Shown: piece by piece, positions 59,940 through 64,000 of the stretch
Layout of the letters: each line of letters begins with the position of its first letter
How positions within the stretch are numbered: position 1 is the stretch's first letter
From: Kryptolebias marmoratus
Taxonomy: Eukaryota > Chordata > Actinopteri > Cyprinodontiformes > Rivulidae
Length of the DNA: 64,000 nucleotides
Assembly (NCBI RefSeq): GCF_001649575.2
Contig: NC_051439.1
Location: 11,230,539 to 11,294,538 of the forward strand
Reading direction: 5' to 3'
Notes under the pieces: generated by a model
The model's input: the letters and a program-made list of their open reading frames with translations, nothing else
Databases searched by the model: none
Told to the model about the DNA's origin: nothing
Translations under genes and position numbers: made by a program

Positions 59940-60560
59940 TCCCCGGGTCACTGAGCTGAGAGGGAAAGTAGCGCCTGAGAAAACTTTCACAGTTAATTCA
60001 AACATCGCTTATAAAATTAGGAGCAGAGGAGTTTTATTTTGATTCAAAACAAAACACCAGAATGTCTTTGTATTAAAGGGACAGTCTGGTCATTTTTAAA
60101 GTGGCGTTCTAATAGTAACTTGTGAGCATCAGTGGAGTGGGCAGGCTAATAATTTATGCAGTTTTCCAGGCAGATAAAACAACTCTTTTTCGACCTAAAG
60201 ATGGCGACACAATCAGTTATTAACAGTAGTTTGTTGCTGCTACACGCTGATGGTGCTGAGGCTGCGAATGGACCGGTGCAAAACATCCAGAAGGTTCATT
60301 TTTGCTAATTTAGCATTCCTTTACAACAGTATCTATAGTCTTTTTTTTTTTTACTTCTGCCCTCTTTTCCACACTCTATGACTTGATGACATTACTACTG
60401 ATAACTATCAGAACTTCACTTTAAGACCACTGTGGTTATTACGCCAACAAAAAGGTTCATCTCTCAGTGTGTCTGCCTTTGATCCGTTGGTTTGACTCGT
60501 GTCTTTCAAAGATCCAGTTTCTTCTCTAATCCGAGCAGATTGCTTCATTTTAAGCGTCAT
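59940..60560. other. Non-coding, no feature seen
   Basis: No gene seen. A T run lies at about 60341-60352. Confidence 0.4.
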
Positions 60561-60566
60561 CATTAA

Positions 60567-60727
60567 CCCTCTCAAGGCAGGCGTTGCAGATTTGCAACAG
60601 CGAATCGCATATACCTAATTACTCCACATTCATATTTTATGAGCCTTATTTTAGGAAACATCTGTAGATAATTTCCCCAAATATCTGATTTTTCCTGTTA
60701 CTAAAACTTAATTTGAGCCTGAGAGGG
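60567..60727. mobile_element. piggyBac-like MITE (161 bp)
   Basis: Flanked by TTAA on both sides (60563-60566 and 60728-60731), the target site of piggyBac elements. The ends are CCCTCTCA...TGAGAGGG, an 8-bp perfect terminal inverted repeat continuing imperfectly (aggcaggc against gagcctga). The interior has a gttgcagatttgcaac palindrome and no coding capacity. Confidence 0.75.
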
Positions 60728-60734
60728 TTAAGCA

Positions 60735-61990
60735 CCAAAGATCGCTCCTGTCAGACGCCTCCAGAGATCCCAAAATCACTGTGAGTGAGAGGGGCTACAA
60801 GTCTGTGCTTTGCTCTTTTTCTGTGTTGTGTAAAAAAAAAAAAAATCAACTAAAACGAGTCACAGAGGGATTTCAAGTGTTAAAAGTTGGGAACTCTTCA
60901 TAACTCAAATCCAGGCTGGAGGAAATGTCTTGATGCTCCACGAGAGGCCCAGCTGCACACATCAGATCCCAAACTCAGGTTAAGATACAATTTTTTTACG
61001 CACTTAAAATCAAGGTGACAACACGACGGCTTACAGAGCAGGAGGTTCTGACGCAGCAGGAAGGGTCACACCGTCTGCATCCAGCGCTGTTCTGCTGAAA
61101 CATCCACGAGCGAAGCAATTTAAATCTCTGCTAATTTTCAGAAGGACATGCAAAAGAGAGTAACTAAAGTGACTGATAATAACCGGTGAGTCTGTCCTAA
61201 TTTAAGCGGTGGAGTTGGAGAAAACGCAGCAGAAGGGCAGCGAGAGCCATCCACCTTCTCCCAGGAGATCCATGTGGAGAAGTACAGCTCCCATTAATAC
61301 TGAGCCGGGTGGAAACTGTTCTGCAGCAGAAATCTAACCAGAACATTATGAATGTTGCATCTATATCATTACAATACATTAAGCTGGATGTATTTTATTA
61401 AACCTTTAGATATAAATTATAGCCATTATTCAACTCGAGGAGTCCTGGATGTTTTGTTCCTTTGTGACTTAACATTTGCTACGATACGGTAGGAAAACAG
61501 ACTCAGAAAACACAACTTTAACATTACTGATCCATTTCAGAGAACATCTGTGAAAATATGCTTCAATTATCTATTAGAGAAAGCTTACAAAAAGTCAAAT
61601 GCTGCCATCTGCTGGTACAAATTAAAAGTAACATAGCGCAAACCTGCATATAATATATAATACTGTAGATTAATGTTCTTGTACCAAGTGTTTCGATAAT
61701 TTAGGAGGACTGATAAAATAATGCTGTGACAACTTCAACCATATTATATATTTATCCTGTGAATTAGCCTTAAAAGTATTGCATTAAACACAAACCAACA
61801 CTTAAAACTTGGTAAGTTTAGCACTAAATATCTATTTACCAGCAGCCTCAAACAATCTGAGACAAATCAAAGTGAGTAAATGTATTAAATATAAAACCTT
61901 AAATTAAAACTGGACCTTAAACGATGTGACCAACTTAGTGCCAATTATTTCTGTGATGCAATTTGCAGCAAGAAAACAAAAGCCTTCTAT
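60735..61990. other. Non-coding downstream of rpl13a
   Basis: AT-rich sequence past the rpl13a polyadenylation signals. No second gene recognised. Confidence 0.45.
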
Positions 61991-61995
61991 AAACA

Positions 61996-62011
61996 TTTAT
62001 TTATCTTTATT
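61996..62011 (-). promoter_or_regulatory. rpl13a polyadenylation signals
   Basis: Two AATAAA hexamers on the minus strand (plus-strand tttatt at 62006-62011 and 61996-62001) lie about 18 and 28 bases after the rpl13a stop codon. This predicts the very short 3' UTR usual for ribosomal protein genes. Confidence 0.8.
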
Positions 62012-62028
62012 GGCCAGAGAAAACCAGA

Positions 62029-63693
<1,665 letters not shown>

Positions 63694-63802
63694 CTAAAAG
63701 AAACAGAAAAACCAACCAATTACAACTATTTGTCTCCAATGGTAGTTTCATTTATTTTAGTGCCACTAAAAGGAGGATATTTAACCCTCTGATAGATTAA
63801 AG

Positions 63803-63966
63803 CAGTGATTCCCAACCCTGGTCCTTGAGGAACACTGTCCTGCATGTTTTAGTTGTTTACACACATCTGATTTGAATGAGTGAGTGATTGACAGGCTTTT
63901 ACAGAACTTGAAACAATGAAAACATGCAGGATTGTGTACCTCGAGGACCACATTTGAGAACCACAG
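63803..63966. mobile_element. hAT MITE copy 4 (164 bp) in rpl13a intron
   Basis: Begins CAGTGATTCCCAACCCTGGT and ends ggaccacatttgagaaccacag, its eroded complement. The flanks are gattaaag (63795-63802) and gattacag (63967-63974), an 8-bp duplication with one mismatch. It is shorter than the other copies through internal deletion. It lies in the rpl13a intron upstream of the first exon visible here and shows no sign of affecting splice sites. Confidence 0.8.
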
Positions 63967-64000
63967 GATTACAGGTTAGCCCCAGTCCACACAATAACAC

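Overview
The window is a stretch of teleost fish chromosome: introns with GT-AG borders, vertebrate-type intronic snoRNAs, and fish transposon families (BEL/Pao, Tc1-like, hAT, LINEs). The species cannot be named from the sequence. Most of the 64 kb is AT-rich, non-coding and repeat-littered. It holds one recognisable host protein gene and one intact retrotransposon gene.

Host gene (62.0-63.7 kb, minus strand): five exons of ribosomal protein L13a (rpl13a), including the stop codon and two polyadenylation signals. They encode 173 residues; the missing ~30 N-terminal residues lie beyond position 64000. Its introns carry C/D-box snoRNAs. One is clearly SNORD33, in the same intron as in mammals. 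A second closely resembles SNORD50 (U50), which in human sits in a different host gene (SNHG5). Two more introns hold unassigned C/D candidates.

Young retrotransposon (12.05-19.33 kb, plus strand): a complete BEL/Pao element with two 405-bp LTRs in which I see no difference, a 5-bp target duplication (ccaag) and one uninterrupted 1985-codon Gag-Pol frame with every catalytic residue I looked for. It inserted into an older dispersed repeat.

Older mobile-element layer: 3' ends of one LINE family at 1-194 (plus) and about 53.08-53.74 kb (minus); an R4/Rex6-like LINE fragment (25.05-26.34 kb) split by a 754-bp hAT-like insertion; a decayed Tc1-like transposon (34.29-35.67 kb); four copies of a short hAT MITE with 8-bp target duplications plus one rearranged copy forming a perfect hairpin; a 161-bp piggyBac-like MITE flanked by TTAA; a tRNA-Pro-derived insertion that includes the CCA end; a tRNA-derived SINE-like piece; and about a dozen copies of one dispersed repeat, called here 'repeat A'. 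Tandem structures include GT microsatellites, a GTAC-rich array (37.0-37.6 kb), an ATAATTATGACTTA-type array (20.77-21.32 kb) and a GCTAC/AGCT array (55.65-55.85 kb).

The rest, including two runs of about 8-9 kb (26.3-34.3 and 44.9-52.1 kb, apart from small repeats), shows no exon I can defend except one weak candidate at 1519-1608. It is either intergenic or intronic to a gene whose exons lie elsewhere. I found no bacterial-style system, CRISPR array, rRNA or intact tRNA gene.
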